64,000 nucleotides of DNA from Microbacterium sp. ABRD28 (lineage in GTDB: Bacteria > Actinomycetota > Actinomycetes > Actinomycetales > Microbacteriaceae): assembly GCF_003850245.1 (NCBI RefSeq), contig NZ_CP031015.1:682001-746000 (forward strand). The letters are read 5' to 3'. Below the pieces are notes generated by a model. That model was not told where the DNA came from, searched no databases, and saw only the letters and a list, made by a program, of their open reading frames with translations. Positions within the stretch are counted from its first letter, which is position 1. Each line of letters starts with the position of its first letter. Position numbers and translations under genes: made by a program. This document shows, piece by piece, positions 1 through 8,696 of this stretch.

Positions 1-158
1 ACAACTACGAGTGGGCGTGGGGATATGAGAAGCGGTTCGGCATCGTCCGGGTCGACTACGACACCCAGGTGCGCACGGTGAAGGACTCCGGCCGGGAGTA
101 CCGCCGTATCATCGCAGCACGAGAGCTCGACGACGTCCACCCGGAGGTCGCGTCGTAG
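1..158 (+). CDS. GH1 beta-glucosidase, C-terminal end only
   Basis: The open frame enters from the left edge (first full codon at base 3) and stops at TAG 156-158, leaving 51 residues. The peptide contains [19 protein letters not shown] followed by a Thr-Lys-Asp segment. This matches the C-terminus of family 1 glycoside hydrolases (consensus N-F-E-W-A-x-G-Y-x-K-R-F-G-I-x-x-V-D-Y), which hydrolyse beta-glucosides with a double-displacement mechanism. The catalytic glutamates lie outside the window. A LacI regulator follows 50 bp downstream on the same strand, a common pairing for local control by sugar. Confidence 0.85.
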   Translation, partial: NYEWAWGYEKRFGIVRVDYDTQVRTVKDSGREYRRIIAARELDDVHPEVAS

Positions 159-208
159 CATCGACCGCGAGGCGGGTGCCCCGCGGGCGAGGAGGCATCC
201 CATGAGCA

Positions 209-1234
209 GTGACACCGGCGATGAGTACTGACGCCACGCGGGCTGCCGCGACCATCGAAGAGGTGGCCGCGGCCGCCGGTGTCTCCCGCTCCACGGTGTC
301 GCGCGTGGTCAACGGGTCGACGGCCGTGAGCCCGTCCGCACTGGAGTCGGTGCGCCGCGCCATCGCCCAGCTGAACTACGTGCCCAATCGTGCTGCCCGC
401 TCGCTCGCCAGCCGTCAGACCCACGCGGTGGCGCTCATCGTGCCCGAGGACACCACCCGCTTCTTCGGCGACCCGTTCTTCGCGGCGATCGTGTCGGGCA
501 TCAACCGTCGTCTCAGCCGCTCGGACTACGTCTTGAACCTGTTCATCGCCAGCGACGACCCCGGGGACAAGACGACGAGCTACCTGCGCAGCGGCTCGGT
601 CGACGGGGCGGTCGTGGTCTCGCACCACACGAGCGACACGTTCCTCGACCGGATCGCCAGCGCTCTCCCGGTCGTGTACGGCGGCCGGCCGCCCCGGCTC
701 GGACCCCTGGACTACTACGTCGACGTCGACAACCTGCAGGGCGGGAAGGATGCTGCGGCACACCTGATCGCGAAGGGGAGGCGTCGCATCGCGACGATCA
801 CGGGGTCGCTGACGATGGCGGCGGGCATCGACCGACTGGCAGGATTCCGCGAGGCACTGGCGGCCGAGGGGCTCACGGAGGTGGCCGTCGAGGACGGCGA
901 CTTCACGACCGACGGCGGAATGCGCGCGATGGAGCGCATCGTCTACAGCGGCGTGGAGTTCGACGGACTGTTCGTCGCGAGTGACCTCATGGCGCAGGGC
1001 GCCGTGGAGGTGCTGCGCCGCACCGGGCGCAGCGTTCCCGACGACGTCGCCGTCGTCGGCTTCGACGACTCGCCCATCGCCGTGGCGGTGCAGCCGGCGT
1101 TGACGACGATGCGTCAGCCCTCGCTGCAGCAGGGCGAGCAGATGGCGGGTGTGCTCCTCGACCTTCTGGCCGGTCGGCAACCGCCGCACGCGACCATCCT
1201 CGGCACCGAACTGGTGGTGCGCGACTCGACCTGA
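209..1234 (+). CDS. LacI-family transcriptional regulator
   Basis: A 341-residue protein with an N-terminal LacI helix-turn-helix (VAAAAGVSRSTVSRVVNG, about residues 19-36) and a periplasmic-binding-protein-like effector domain ending in the family's typical 'VVGFDDSPIA' and 'TMRQP' segments. It probably represses the adjacent beta-glucosidase gene in the absence of a glucoside inducer. The target is inferred only from position. The start is unclear. GTG 209 opens the longest frame and ATG 221 (MSTDATRAAA) is an alternative. The only good Shine-Dalgarno (GGAGG, 191-195) is better spaced for an out-of-frame ATG at 202, which encodes nine residues overlapping this gene. Confidence 0.9.
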   Translation: MTPAMSTDATRAAATIEEVAAAAGVSRSTVSRVVNGSTAVSPSALESVRRAIAQLNYVPNRAARSLASRQTHAVALIVPEDTTRFFGDPFFAAIVSGINRRLSRSDYVLNLFIASDDPGDKTTSYLRSGSVDGAVVVSHHTSDTFLDRIASALPVVYGGRPPRLGPLDYYVDVDNLQGGKDAAAHLIAKGRRRIATITGSLTMAAGIDRLAGFREALAAEGLTEVAVEDGDFTTDGGMRAMERIVYSGVEFDGLFVASDLMAQGAVEVLRRTGRSVPDDVAVVGFDDSPIAVAVQPALTTMRQPSLQQGEQMAGVLLDLLAGRQPPHATILGTELVVRDST

Positions 1235-1258
1235 CTTCCGTGCGGACCCACTCCGCAG

Positions 1259-1278
1259 CTGAGCGCCCCCCGGCTCAG
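1259..1278. terminator. Short hairpin between convergent genes
   Basis: CTGAGC (1259-1264) pairs with GCTCAG (1273-1278) around an eight-base, mostly C loop. It lies in the 40-bp gap between the convergent LacI and permease genes and overlaps the permease stop codon. There is no T-run, so it is only a candidate bidirectional terminator. Confidence 0.35.
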
Positions 1279-2600
1279 CGTTCGACGGGGTCGCCGCCGA
1301 GCTGTCCCACCGCCGGAAGCGGGCCGCCGTCGTCGGCGCCCGTCCGCCGCCACCGGGCGACGGCGTTGCCGAGGTGATAGATCACGAGCGCTGCGGCCGT
1401 GCCCAGCACGATCGCCCCGAGCTGGAAATCGCCCCACTCGAGGGTGAACCCGGCGATGGCGACGACCAGGGCGACGGCCGCGGTGTACTGATTGACGGGC
1501 CGGGAGAAGTCCACGCGGTTGTCGACCCAGATCTTGATGCCGATGATGCCGATCAGCCCGTACAGGGCGGTGGTGACGCCACCGAGCACCCCCGCGGGGA
1601 TCGAGTTGAACAGCGCCCCGACCTTGGGCGACAGGCTGAGCAGGATGGCGGTGGCTCCGGCCACCCAGTACGCGGCGGTGGAGTACACCCGCGTCGCCGC
1701 CATCACGCCGATGTTCTCGCCGTAGGTCGTCGTGCCCGAACCGCCGAAGAACCCCGCGAGCGTGGTGGCGGCGCCATCGGCGATGAGGGCGCGCCCGGTC
1801 GAGCGGTTCACCGAGGCATCCGTCATCGTCGCCACGCCGCGGACGTGCCCGACGTTCTCGGCGATGAGCACCAGCACGACGGGCAGGAACATCGCGATGA
1901 CGCTCCAGGTGCCGGGGGAGCCGAAGTCGGCGATCTGGAACTCGGGGAGGCCCACCCATGCGGCCTCACCGACGGCGGTGAAGTCGACGGCGCCCACGAG
2001 GAGGGCGACGACGTACCCCACGACGACGCCGAGGAAGATCGAGATGCGCCCGAGGAAGCCGCGGAACAGCACACTGAAGAGGATGACGGCGGTCAGGGTC
2101 ACCGTCGCGATCACCGGCTGCTGCTGGTAGCTGTCCCACGCCACCGGGGCGAGGTTGAAGCCGATGAGGGCGACGATGGCTCCGGCCACGACCGGCGGCA
2201 TCAGCTTCTCGATCCATCCGAGACCGGCGAGCTGCACCACGACGCCGACCGCGGCGAGCAGCACTCCGACGGCCACGATGCCGGCCAGCGCCGAGCCCAT
2301 GCCCTGCGAGGCGGTGGCGGCGGTGACGGGGGCGATGAAGGCGAACGACGATCCCAGGTAGCTGGGCAGACGGTTGCGCGTGATGAGGAGGAAGAGCAGG
2401 GTGCCGACGCCGGAGAAGAGCAGCGTGGTCGAGACCGGGAAGCCGGTGAGCACCGGCACGAGGAACGTCGCACCGAACATCGCGATGACGTGCTGGATGC
2501 CGAGGGCGACCGTCGCTCCCCAGTTGAGGCGTTCCTGCGGGCCGACGACGCTTCCGGGCGCGACGGTGCGGCCGTCTCCGTGCAGCTTCCAGAGGGGCAT
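1275..2600 (-). CDS. NCS2-family uracil/xanthine permease
   Basis: A 441-residue, very hydrophobic membrane protein of the nucleobase-cation symporter 2 family, which imports uracil or xanthine with protons. It begins MPLWKLHGDG, has about a dozen or more membrane segments, and carries the family motif TTTYGENIGV in the second half. The length is normal for UraA-type proteins. It is divergent from the ABC exporter genes at 2737, with 136 bp between them. Uracil versus xanthine specificity cannot be read securely. A nucleobase importer fits the purine genes that follow but is not operonic with them. Confidence 0.88.
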   Translation of the reverse strand: MPLWKLHGDGRTVAPGSVVGPQERLNWGATVALGIQHVIAMFGATFLVPVLTGFPVSTTLLFSGVGTLLFLLITRNRLPSYLGSSFAFIAPVTAATASQGMGSALAGIVAVGVLLAAVGVVVQLAGLGWIEKLMPPVVAGAIVALIGFNLAPVAWDSYQQQPVIATVTLTAVILFSVLFRGFLGRISIFLGVVVGYVVALLVGAVDFTAVGEAAWVGLPEFQIADFGSPGTWSVIAMFLPVVLVLIAENVGHVRGVATMTDASVNRSTGRALIADGAATTLAGFFGGSGTTTYGENIGVMAATRVYSTAAYWVAGATAILLSLSPKVGALFNSIPAGVLGGVTTALYGLIGIIGIKIWVDNRVDFSRPVNQYTAAVALVVAIAGFTLEWGDFQLGAIVLGTAAALVIYHLGNAVARWRRTGADDGGPLPAVGQLGGDPVER

Positions 2601-2736
2601 GGGTGGGTCTTCCTTCCGCGGATGGCGGGACTCACCCTATCGGGGGCCGGGGCGCCTCTCTCGAGTTGCCGCGGCGAGCGGTTTCCGGAATGCTGTACGG
2701 GCGCTGATATACCGGCGCGTTGACGGACGGAGCGAT

Positions 2737-3519
2737 GTGAACGATTCCCGCACCACCGCACCGCCCTCGGCGGCGATGCAACTCACTGGTCTGCACAAGC
2801 GTTTCGGCGAGAAGGTCGCCGTCGAGGCACTCACCCTCACCGTGCCGACCGGGTCGTTCTACGGCTTGGTCGGACCCAACGGTGCCGGCAAGACGACCAC
2901 GCTCTCCATGGCGACCGGGCTCCTGCAGCCCGACGCGGGACAGGCCTTCATCCACGGGGTCGACGTGTGGCGGAATCCGGTCGAGGCCAAGCGCATGCTC
3001 GGAAATCTCGCAGACGGGGTCAAGCTCTTCGACCGCCTCACCGGAGAGCAGCTGGTGACCTACACCGGCATGCTCTTCGGTCTGCCGCACGACGAGATCG
3101 CGCGTCGCACGGCTGACCTGCTGTCGCTCCTGGACATGACCGAGGCCGGCGGCGTGCTCGTCGTGGACTACTCCGCGGGCATGACGAAGAAGATCGCGCT
3201 GGCCTGTGCGCTCGTGCACGCCCCGCGCGTCCTCGTCCTCGACGAGCCGTTCGAGTCGGTCGACCCGGTGTCGGCGGCGAACATCCAGGACATCCTCACC
3301 GGCTACGTCGCCACCGGCGGCACCGTCATCGTCTCGAGCCACTCGATGGACCTCGTCCAGCGCATGTGCGATCACGTCGCCGTCGTCGCGGGCGGCCGCC
3401 TGCTCGTCGCGGGGACGGTCGACGATGTGCGCGCAGGCCAGTCGCTGCAGGACCGCTTCGTCGAACTGGTCGGCGGTCGCCGCCACGGGGAGGGGCCGGA
3501 ATGGTTGCGACACTCCTGA
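2737..3519 (+). CDS. ABC transporter ATP-binding protein
   Basis: A 260-residue ABC ATPase. Walker A is GPNGAGKTT (about residues 46-54), Walker B is VLVLDEPFESVDP and the H-loop is VSSHSMDLV. The signature is degenerate (YSAGMTKK), as in many exporter ATPases of the ABC-2 type. GTG 2737 is chosen because the domain begins directly after it; ATG 2776 is an alternative. The frame is open further upstream but that stretch has no family similarity. Its 3' end overlaps the permease gene by 19 bp, so the two are translationally coupled and form one exporter. The substrate is unknown. Confidence 0.9.
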   Translation: MNDSRTTAPPSAAMQLTGLHKRFGEKVAVEALTLTVPTGSFYGLVGPNGAGKTTTLSMATGLLQPDAGQAFIHGVDVWRNPVEAKRMLGNLADGVKLFDRLTGEQLVTYTGMLFGLPHDEIARRTADLLSLLDMTEAGGVLVVDYSAGMTKKIALACALVHAPRVLVLDEPFESVDPVSAANIQDILTGYVATGGTVIVSSHSMDLVQRMCDHVAVVAGGRLLVAGTVDDVRAGQSLQDRFVELVGGRRHGEGPEWLRHS

Positions 3520-5078
3520 GGCTGCGGTTCCGCGTGCTGGGCAACCAGCTGGCGCGGAGCCCCTGGCAGCTCGTCGGCTTCCTCTTCGGCTGCGTCTACG
3601 GGCTGGGGATGCTGGGGGGTGTCGTCATCGGCCTGGTGCTGCTCGGCTCGGCACCGCTGGATCTGGCATCGGCGATCGTCGTCGGGGTGGGCTCCCTTGT
3701 CACCCTCGGGTGGGTGCTCGGCCCCCTCCTCGTCGCCGGGGTCGATACGACCCTCGAGCCCGACCGGCTGGTCACCTTCCCCATGACGGTGGACCGGATG
3801 ATGGTCGCGCTGACCCTCGCGGGGGTCTGCGGCATCCCGGGCATCGTCACCTCCGTGGCTGCCCTCGCCACCGTCGCCACCTGGGTGCGGACCCCGGCCT
3901 CGCTCGTCGCCTGGGTCGTCGCCACTCCGCTGGCGATCCTCACCGCGGTCATCGCGTCGCGCACCATGGCGTCGCTCGCCGTCGGGCTGAGCGGAGGCCG
4001 CCGCTTCCGTGAGATCGCGGGAGTGCTGATCTTCATTCCCCTCGTGCTCGCGGGCCCGATCATCATCGCGGTCACCACCGGGTTCGCCCTCAACATCGAC
4101 ACGGTGGCGATCGCGGTCGAGGTCGTCGCGTGGACCCCGCTCGGCGCCGCGTGGGCGATTCCGGCCGCGGCTGCAGCCGGGGAGTATCTGCCGGCCTTCG
4201 TGAAGTCCCTCATCGCGACGGGCACCCTGGTGCTCCTGTGGGTGCTGTGGCGCCGGGCGCTCGGCGACGCCCTGGTGCGGCCGCGGAACGCCGGCGGAGC
4301 GGCCGCGAAGCCCGGCGCGCTCGGGTGGTTCGGGCGTGTGCCGACGGGAGGGTTCGGGGCGATCTACGCACGGTCGCTCACCTACTGGCTGCGCGACCCC
4401 CGCTACCTGCGTCAGCTCATCGTCGTGCCGCTCGTGCCGATCATCCTGTGGTTCTACGCCCGCGGCGGCGATGCGCTGGGCGCCGTGAGCTGGAGCGGAC
4501 TCCTCATCGCACTGGTGATCGGCATCGTCATCTACGCCGACATCTCCTACGACGGCACCGCCTTCGGCACCCAGCTGGCGACCGGCGTCTCGGGGCGTGC
4601 CGATCGGTTCGGCCGCACCCTCGCCGCGGCGACGCTCGCGCTGCCGCTCACGGTGGCAGGGGCCGTGCTGCCCTTCGCCGTCTCGGGCGACTGGTCGCAG
4701 GCGCCCGCCGTGCTGGGCGCGAGCCTCGGGGTCCTCGGCATCTCCTACGGTGTGTGCGCGGTGACCTCGGCGCAGTTCGTGGTGCCCGTCGCCGCACCCG
4801 GAGACAACCCGTTCAAACGGGTACCGGGGGTGACCTTCGTGCAGGGACTCATCTTCCTGGGCATCTGGCTGATCGCGATCGTGCTGTCGGCGCCGTCGGT
4901 GGTGATGGCGCTCATCGCCTTCTTCACGGGAAACACGGCGCTGGGCCTCATCGCGGGGCTCGTCGGGCTCGTGATGGGCGGCGTCGTCTTCGCGGTGGGG
5001 ATGGTCGTCGGCGGCCGGACCCTCGACCGCACCGGCCCGGCGCTGCTGTCGCGGCTGAAGGCGATGCGCAACGCCTGA
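3501..5078 (+). CDS. ABC-2-type transporter permease
   Basis: A 525-residue membrane protein starting MVATLLRLRF at ATG 3501, inside the end of the ATPase gene. It has about a dozen hydrophobic helices in two halves around a hydrophilic stretch near residues 255-285. The size and arrangement suit a fused or large ABC-2 permease that works with the preceding ATPase. No substrate-binding protein gene is adjacent, which supports export. The family assignment is from architecture and operon context, and the substrate is not known. Confidence 0.8.
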   Translation: MVATLLRLRFRVLGNQLARSPWQLVGFLFGCVYGLGMLGGVVIGLVLLGSAPLDLASAIVVGVGSLVTLGWVLGPLLVAGVDTTLEPDRLVTFPMTVDRMMVALTLAGVCGIPGIVTSVAALATVATWVRTPASLVAWVVATPLAILTAVIASRTMASLAVGLSGGRRFREIAGVLIFIPLVLAGPIIIAVTTGFALNIDTVAIAVEVVAWTPLGAAWAIPAAAAAGEYLPAFVKSLIATGTLVLLWVLWRRALGDALVRPRNAGGAAAKPGALGWFGRVPTGGFGAIYARSLTYWLRDPRYLRQLIVVPLVPIILWFYARGGDALGAVSWSGLLIALVIGIVIYADISYDGTAFGTQLATGVSGRADRFGRTLAAATLALPLTVAGAVLPFAVSGDWSQAPAVLGASLGVLGISYGVCAVTSAQFVVPVAAPGDNPFKRVPGVTFVQGLIFLGIWLIAIVLSAPSVVMALIAFFTGNTALGLIAGLVGLVMGGVVFAVGMVVGGRTLDRTGPALLSRLKAMRNA

Positions 5079-5099
5079 TGCGTTCGAGCCGCGGCGGGC

Positions 5100-5960
5100 T
5101 CAGGCGGTGAGGCGGTCGATCAGCTCACGGTAGCGCGCGGCAGTGCGTTCGACGATCTCGGTGGGGAGCTCGGGCGGGGCACCGGTGCGGTCCCAGTGCG
5201 TAGCGAGCCAGTCGCGCACGATCTGCTTGTCGAAGCTCGCCATCCGCTCCTCGGGCGTGGTGCCGCTCGCCCAGGCGTCGCCGTCCCAGTACCGAGACGA
5301 GTCGCTCGTCAGCACCTCGTCGGCCAGACGCAGCACGCCGTCGTCGTCGACGCCGAACTCGAACTTGGTGTCGGCGAGGATGAGGCCCCGCTCTTCGGCG
5401 ATACCCGCAGCGCGGCGGTAGATGTCCAGCGAGGCGTCGCGCAGCTCTACGGCGCGGTCACGGCCGACGAGGTCGACGGTGCGGTCGAACGAGATGTTCT
5501 CGTCGTGCTCGCCGAGCGGCGCCTTGTACGCGGGGGTGAAGAGGGGCTCGGGCAGGCGGTCGCCGTTTCCGAGGCCCGGGGGAAGAGGGATGTCGCAGAC
5601 CGTGCCGTGCTGCTGATACTCGGCCCAGCCCGACCCCGTGAGGTAGCCGCGGACGACGCACTCCACCGGCAGCATCTCCAGGCGCCGGGTGAGCATGGTC
5701 CGCCCGCGCACATCCGCGGGGATCTCTCCCTCGAGGAGGTGGTTTCGTACCCCGAGGCGCTCGAACCACCACAGGCTCAGCTGCGTGAGCAGCTCGCCCT
5801 TGCCGGGGATGCCGGGGGAGAGCACGTGGTCGAACGCACTCACCCGGTCGCTTGCGACCACCAGCATCCGGTCTTCCGGTCCGTCGGTCGGGAGGTACAG
5901 GTCACGCACCTTGCCCGAGTAGACGTGCCGCCAGCCGGGAAGCGCAGAGGGGAGGGTCAC
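5100..5960 (-). CDS. purC: Phosphoribosylaminoimidazole-succinocarboxamide synthase (SAICAR synthase)
   Basis: A 286-residue enzyme that joins CAIR and aspartate using ATP in de novo purine synthesis. Diagnostic segments are YSGKVRDLY near the start, SDRVSAFD, and CVVRGYLTGSGW. GTG 5960 is chosen because the conserved N-terminus (LPGWRHVYSGKVRD) begins a few residues later; the open frame upstream has repetitive non-family sequence. purD lies just upstream on the same strand, separated by 139 bp that hold a palindromic repeat, so co-transcription is possible but not certain. Confidence 0.95.
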   Translation of the reverse strand: MTLPSALPGWRHVYSGKVRDLYLPTDGPEDRMLVVASDRVSAFDHVLSPGIPGKGELLTQLSLWWFERLGVRNHLLEGEIPADVRGRTMLTRRLEMLPVECVVRGYLTGSGWAEYQQHGTVCDIPLPPGLGNGDRLPEPLFTPAYKAPLGEHDENISFDRTVDLVGRDRAVELRDASLDIYRRAAGIAEERGLILADTKFEFGVDDDGVLRLADEVLTSDSSRYWDGDAWASGTTPEERMASFDKQIVRDWLATHWDRTGAPPELPTEIVERTAARYRELIDRLTA

Positions 5961-5996
5961 CCGCCCATTATCGCGACGTTCGCCTCGGGCGCCTGT

Positions 5997-6090
5997 CCTG
6001 GTCGTTGAGCGAGGAGCGTTTCGACTCGCTTCGCGTGCTCCACGGCCGTTGCGGCCCCCCCGGCGACCGGGGTGACGCTCGCTCGACGAC
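5997..6090. repeat. Palindromic intergenic element between purD and purC
   Basis: GTCGTTGAGCGAG at 6001-6013 is the inverse of CTCGCTCGACGAC at 6078-6090 with one mismatch. Between them are further GC-rich partial inverted repeats and the TTTCGACTCGCTTCGC segment. The layout resembles a mobile REP-like palindrome. It fills most of the purD-purC gap, so it may form an RNA stem that tunes purC expression or protects the upstream message. Confidence 0.55.
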
Positions 6091-6099
6091 CGCCGCGGG

Positions 6100-7362
6100 T
6101 CAGGCCTGTGCGGCGATGTCGGTGCGGAACTGCCCGCCCTCGAGGGTGATGCGGCCCATCGCGTCGTAGGCGCGGTCGCGCGCCTCGGCGAAGGTCGGTG
6201 CGACGGCGACCACATTGAGCACTCGGCCGCCCGTGGCGACGAGGCCGTCACCCTCGACCCGGGTCGCGGCGTGGGCGAGGTGCACCCCCGCGACGCTCGC
6301 CGCGGCATCCGTCCCCTCGATGACCCGGCCGGTGACCGGACTCGCGGGATATCCCTCGCTCGCGAGCACCACGGTCACGGCCTTGGCATCGCGGAATCGC
6401 GGGCGCGCGAGGCCTTCGAGCCGGCCCGACGCGGCGGCCAGCAGCAGTTCCGACAGCGGCTCGGCGAGGCGGGGGAGCACGACCTGCGTCTCGGGGTCGC
6501 CGAAGCGCGCGTTGAACTCGATGACCTTCACCCCGTCGTCGGTGACGATGAGGCCGGCGTAGAGCAGGCCGATGAACGGGGTTCCCTCGGCGTCCAGCTG
6601 ACCGATGACGGGTGCGGCGACCTCCGCCGTGACGAGGTCGACGAAGGCCTCCTCGCTGCCGAAACGCTCGGCCAGCCACGGCAGGGGCGAATACGCTCCC
6701 ATGCCGCCGGTGTTGGGGCCGGCGTCGCCGTCGGCGAGGCGCTTGAAGTCCTGGGCGGGGCTGAGGGGCAGCACCCGGTCGCCGTCGCTGAGGAAGAACA
6801 GCGACACCTCGGGGCCGGCGAGGAACTCCTCGATCAGCACCGGACCGGTCGGCAGATACGTCTCGGCATGGGCGAGGGCGGCGGCGCGGTCGTCGGTGAC
6901 GATGACGCCCTTCCCGGCGGCGAGGCCGTCGGCTTTGACCACGTGCGGTGCGCCGATGTCGTCGAGCGCGGCGGCCACCTCGTCGAGGGTGCGGGCCCGC
7001 AGGGCGCGACCGGTCGGCACGCCGGCGGCCTCCATGATGCGCTTGGCGAACGCCTTCGACCCCTCGAGCCGCGCGGCGGCGCGACTCGGACCGAAGGCGG
7101 GGATCCCCCGCTCGCGCACCGCGTCGGCCACACCCGCGACCAGGGGTGCTTCGGGGCCGATCACGACGAGATCGATGTCCTCCGCCAGCGCGAACGACGT
7201 CACCGCCGTGGGGCTGTCGGGATCGAGGTCGACGATCGTCGCATCGCGGGAGATGCCGGCGTTGCCCGGGGCGGCGAAGATCTCGTGCTGCGCCTCCTCG
7301 CTGCGGAGGGCAAGGACGATGGCGTGCTCGCGGGCTCCCGCGCCGAGGACCAGGATTCTCAC
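6100..7362 (-). CDS. purD: Phosphoribosylamine-glycine ligase (GAR synthetase)
   Basis: A 420-residue ATP-grasp enzyme that condenses phosphoribosylamine with glycine, the second step of purine synthesis. It begins [15 protein letters not shown], the family N-terminus, and contains [13 protein letters not shown] (ATP-grasp) and [12 protein letters not shown] near residue 215. The length is typical of monofunctional bacterial PurD. It is divergent from the sterol-carrier-like gene at 7435, with 72 bp between the starts, and is followed on the same strand by purC. Confidence 0.96.
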   Translation of the reverse strand: MRILVLGAGAREHAIVLALRSEEAQHEIFAAPGNAGISRDATIVDLDPDSPTAVTSFALAEDIDLVVIGPEAPLVAGVADAVRERGIPAFGPSRAAARLEGSKAFAKRIMEAAGVPTGRALRARTLDEVAAALDDIGAPHVVKADGLAAGKGVIVTDDRAAALAHAETYLPTGPVLIEEFLAGPEVSLFFLSDGDRVLPLSPAQDFKRLADGDAGPNTGGMGAYSPLPWLAERFGSEEAFVDLVTAEVAAPVIGQLDAEGTPFIGLLYAGLIVTDDGVKVIEFNARFGDPETQVVLPRLAEPLSELLLAAASGRLEGLARPRFRDAKAVTVVLASEGYPASPVTGRVIEGTDAAASVAGVHLAHAATRVEGDGLVATGGRVLNVVAVAPTFAEARDRAYDAMGRITLEGGQFRTDIAAQA

Positions 7363-7434
7363 CCGGCCAGCCTATCGATGCGTGCCGAGACGCCACGGGC
7401 GCTCGAACACGGGCGCCCGGCGTACGGTGAGAGA

Positions 7435-7788
7435 ATGCCGCGGAAGATCACCACCGACGACGGGCGCGCCGCGCTCGATGCCGCACGGCGGCCGGGGGCG
7501 CCGCGCCCTGCCCAGGCCACGGCGGTGCGCTACCTCCTGCAGCTGCTCGCCGAGAAGGCGCCGGGCCATTCGGTCGAGGTGCGGGTGCCGCCCTTCGGGG
7601 CGGTGCAGGTCATCGAGGGCCCACGGCACACCCGCGGAACCCCGCCCAACGTGGTGGAGATGGATGCCGCGACCTGGCTCGCCCTCGCCACCGGCGCCGA
7701 GCAGTGGGCCGATGCCGCCGCGGCCGGCCGCATCCAGGCATCCGGGGTCCGCGCCGACATCAGCGCGCTCCTGCCGCTGCGGCCCTGA
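7435..7788 (+). CDS. Sterol-carrier family protein
   Basis: A 117-residue protein beginning [17 protein letters not shown], with a mixed alpha/beta body ([32 protein letters not shown]). It resembles the small sterol-carrier-like (SCP2 fold) proteins often found beside purine genes in this group. A lipid-binding role is only inferred from the fold family; no ligand can be read from the sequence. ATG 7435 is chosen from the start of the similarity and the adjacent GTGAGAGA purine stretch. It is divergent from purD. Confidence 0.7.
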   Translation: MPRKITTDDGRAALDAARRPGAPRPAQATAVRYLLQLLAEKAPGHSVEVRVPPFGAVQVIEGPRHTRGTPPNVVEMDAATWLALATGAEQWADAAAAGRIQASGVRADISALLPLRP

Positions 7789-7843
7789 CCCCGCCCTCGC
7801 ACCGGCGGCCCCGCCACCCCCGCGCCGGTGCCACAATGAGGGC

Positions 7844-8275
7844 ATGGCGCGCGGCCGCGCCGGCCGTGACGGCTGGCAGGGAAACCCCGACGACGAACAC
7901 GTCGTCGATGAGGAGCGCATCCCCGCCGTCGTCCATCGCTCCCCGCGCTACGGCCGATTCCTCGTCATCGGCGTGCTGTCGGGTGTCGCGCTGGCCCTCC
8001 TCTACGTCTTCGTCGGCAACCCCGGCGGCCCCGCCTCCGACAGCCTCGGGGGCGCATTCCGCGTCGCCGGCGTGCTGAGCGTCGTCTTCGCCGGGCTCGG
8101 CCTGCTCGTCTCCGCACTCGTGGTGCTCGTCGTCGACGCCGTCATCAGCAGGCGGAGACGGATGCTGCAGGCGCAGCGCGACACGACACTCGTCGACGAC
8201 CTCCGCCGCCCGGTCTCCGACGATCCGCCCCCGTGGCGGCCTGCCGATCCCGACCCGAAGAAGCGACCCCGCTGA
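7844..8275 (+). CDS. Small two-helix membrane protein, unknown function
   Basis: A 143-residue protein with a charged N-terminus, two hydrophobic helices (FLVIGVLSGVALALLYVFV and VLSVVFAGLGLLVSALVVLV) and a basic, Pro-rich tail (RRPVSDDPPPW). No catalytic motif is visible. It resembles the next gene in layout: both carry a V-x-R-R/H-S-P-x-Y box just before the first helix. The family is unknown to me; the conserved clustering with purine genes hints at a housekeeping role but does not define one. ATG 7844 has a preceding AATGAGG. Confidence 0.7.
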   Translation: MARGRAGRDGWQGNPDDEHVVDEERIPAVVHRSPRYGRFLVIGVLSGVALALLYVFVGNPGGPASDSLGGAFRVAGVLSVVFAGLGLLVSALVVLVVDAVISRRRRMLQAQRDTTLVDDLRRPVSDDPPPWRPADPDPKKRPR

Positions 8276-8348
8276 CGACGCGCCGCCCACGCCGACGGCG
8301 CCCGCACGACGCGACGCCGCCCGAACCTCGGGGTGGGAGAATGGGGAC

Positions 8349-8693
8349 ATGGCAGATCAGCCGCGTCGTCCCGACCTCCGTCCCCCCGCCCGGGATGAGG
8401 TCGAGACCGTGTCGGTGCGCCGATCGCCGAAGTACTCCGCCTTCCTGCTGGTCGGCGCCGCACTCGGCATCCTCACCGCCCTCATCCTCACCTTCGGATT
8501 CAACGGCTCCGCCCAGGTGAGCGACAACACCGGGCTGGAGTACTCCAGCGGCCAGGTGTTCGGGTTCCTGCTGCTCATCTTCATCCCCGTCGGGCTGGCG
8601 GTGATGGGCGCCGTCGCGCTCATCCTCGACCGCACCTCGGCGCGCCGCACGCGTCAGGTGCGCGTGGACCACACCCTCACCCGCGAGGACTGA
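8349..8693 (+). CDS. Small two-helix membrane protein, related to its upstream neighbour
   Basis: A 114-residue protein starting MADQPRRPDLRPP. It has the box VSVRRSPKYSAFLLVG leading into a first helix (AALGILTALILTFGF), then GFLLLIFIPVGLAVMGAVAL and a basic tail (TSARRTRQVRVDH). The box-helix-helix-basic-tail order matches the gene at 7844, so the two are probably diverged duplicates. No enzymatic motif is seen. ATG 8349 follows GGTGGGAGAATGGGGAC, which offers a usable ribosome-binding site. Confidence 0.7.
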   Translation: MADQPRRPDLRPPARDEVETVSVRRSPKYSAFLLVGAALGILTALILTFGFNGSAQVSDNTGLEYSSGQVFGFLLLIFIPVGLAVMGAVALILDRTSARRTRQVRVDHTLTRED

Positions 8694-8696
8694 GCC

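Noticed and set aside
56..1189. A 377-codon minus-strand frame opposite the LacI gene
   Set aside because: The product is Arg/Ala/His-rich without any domain, and the plus strand carries a clear LacI regulator.
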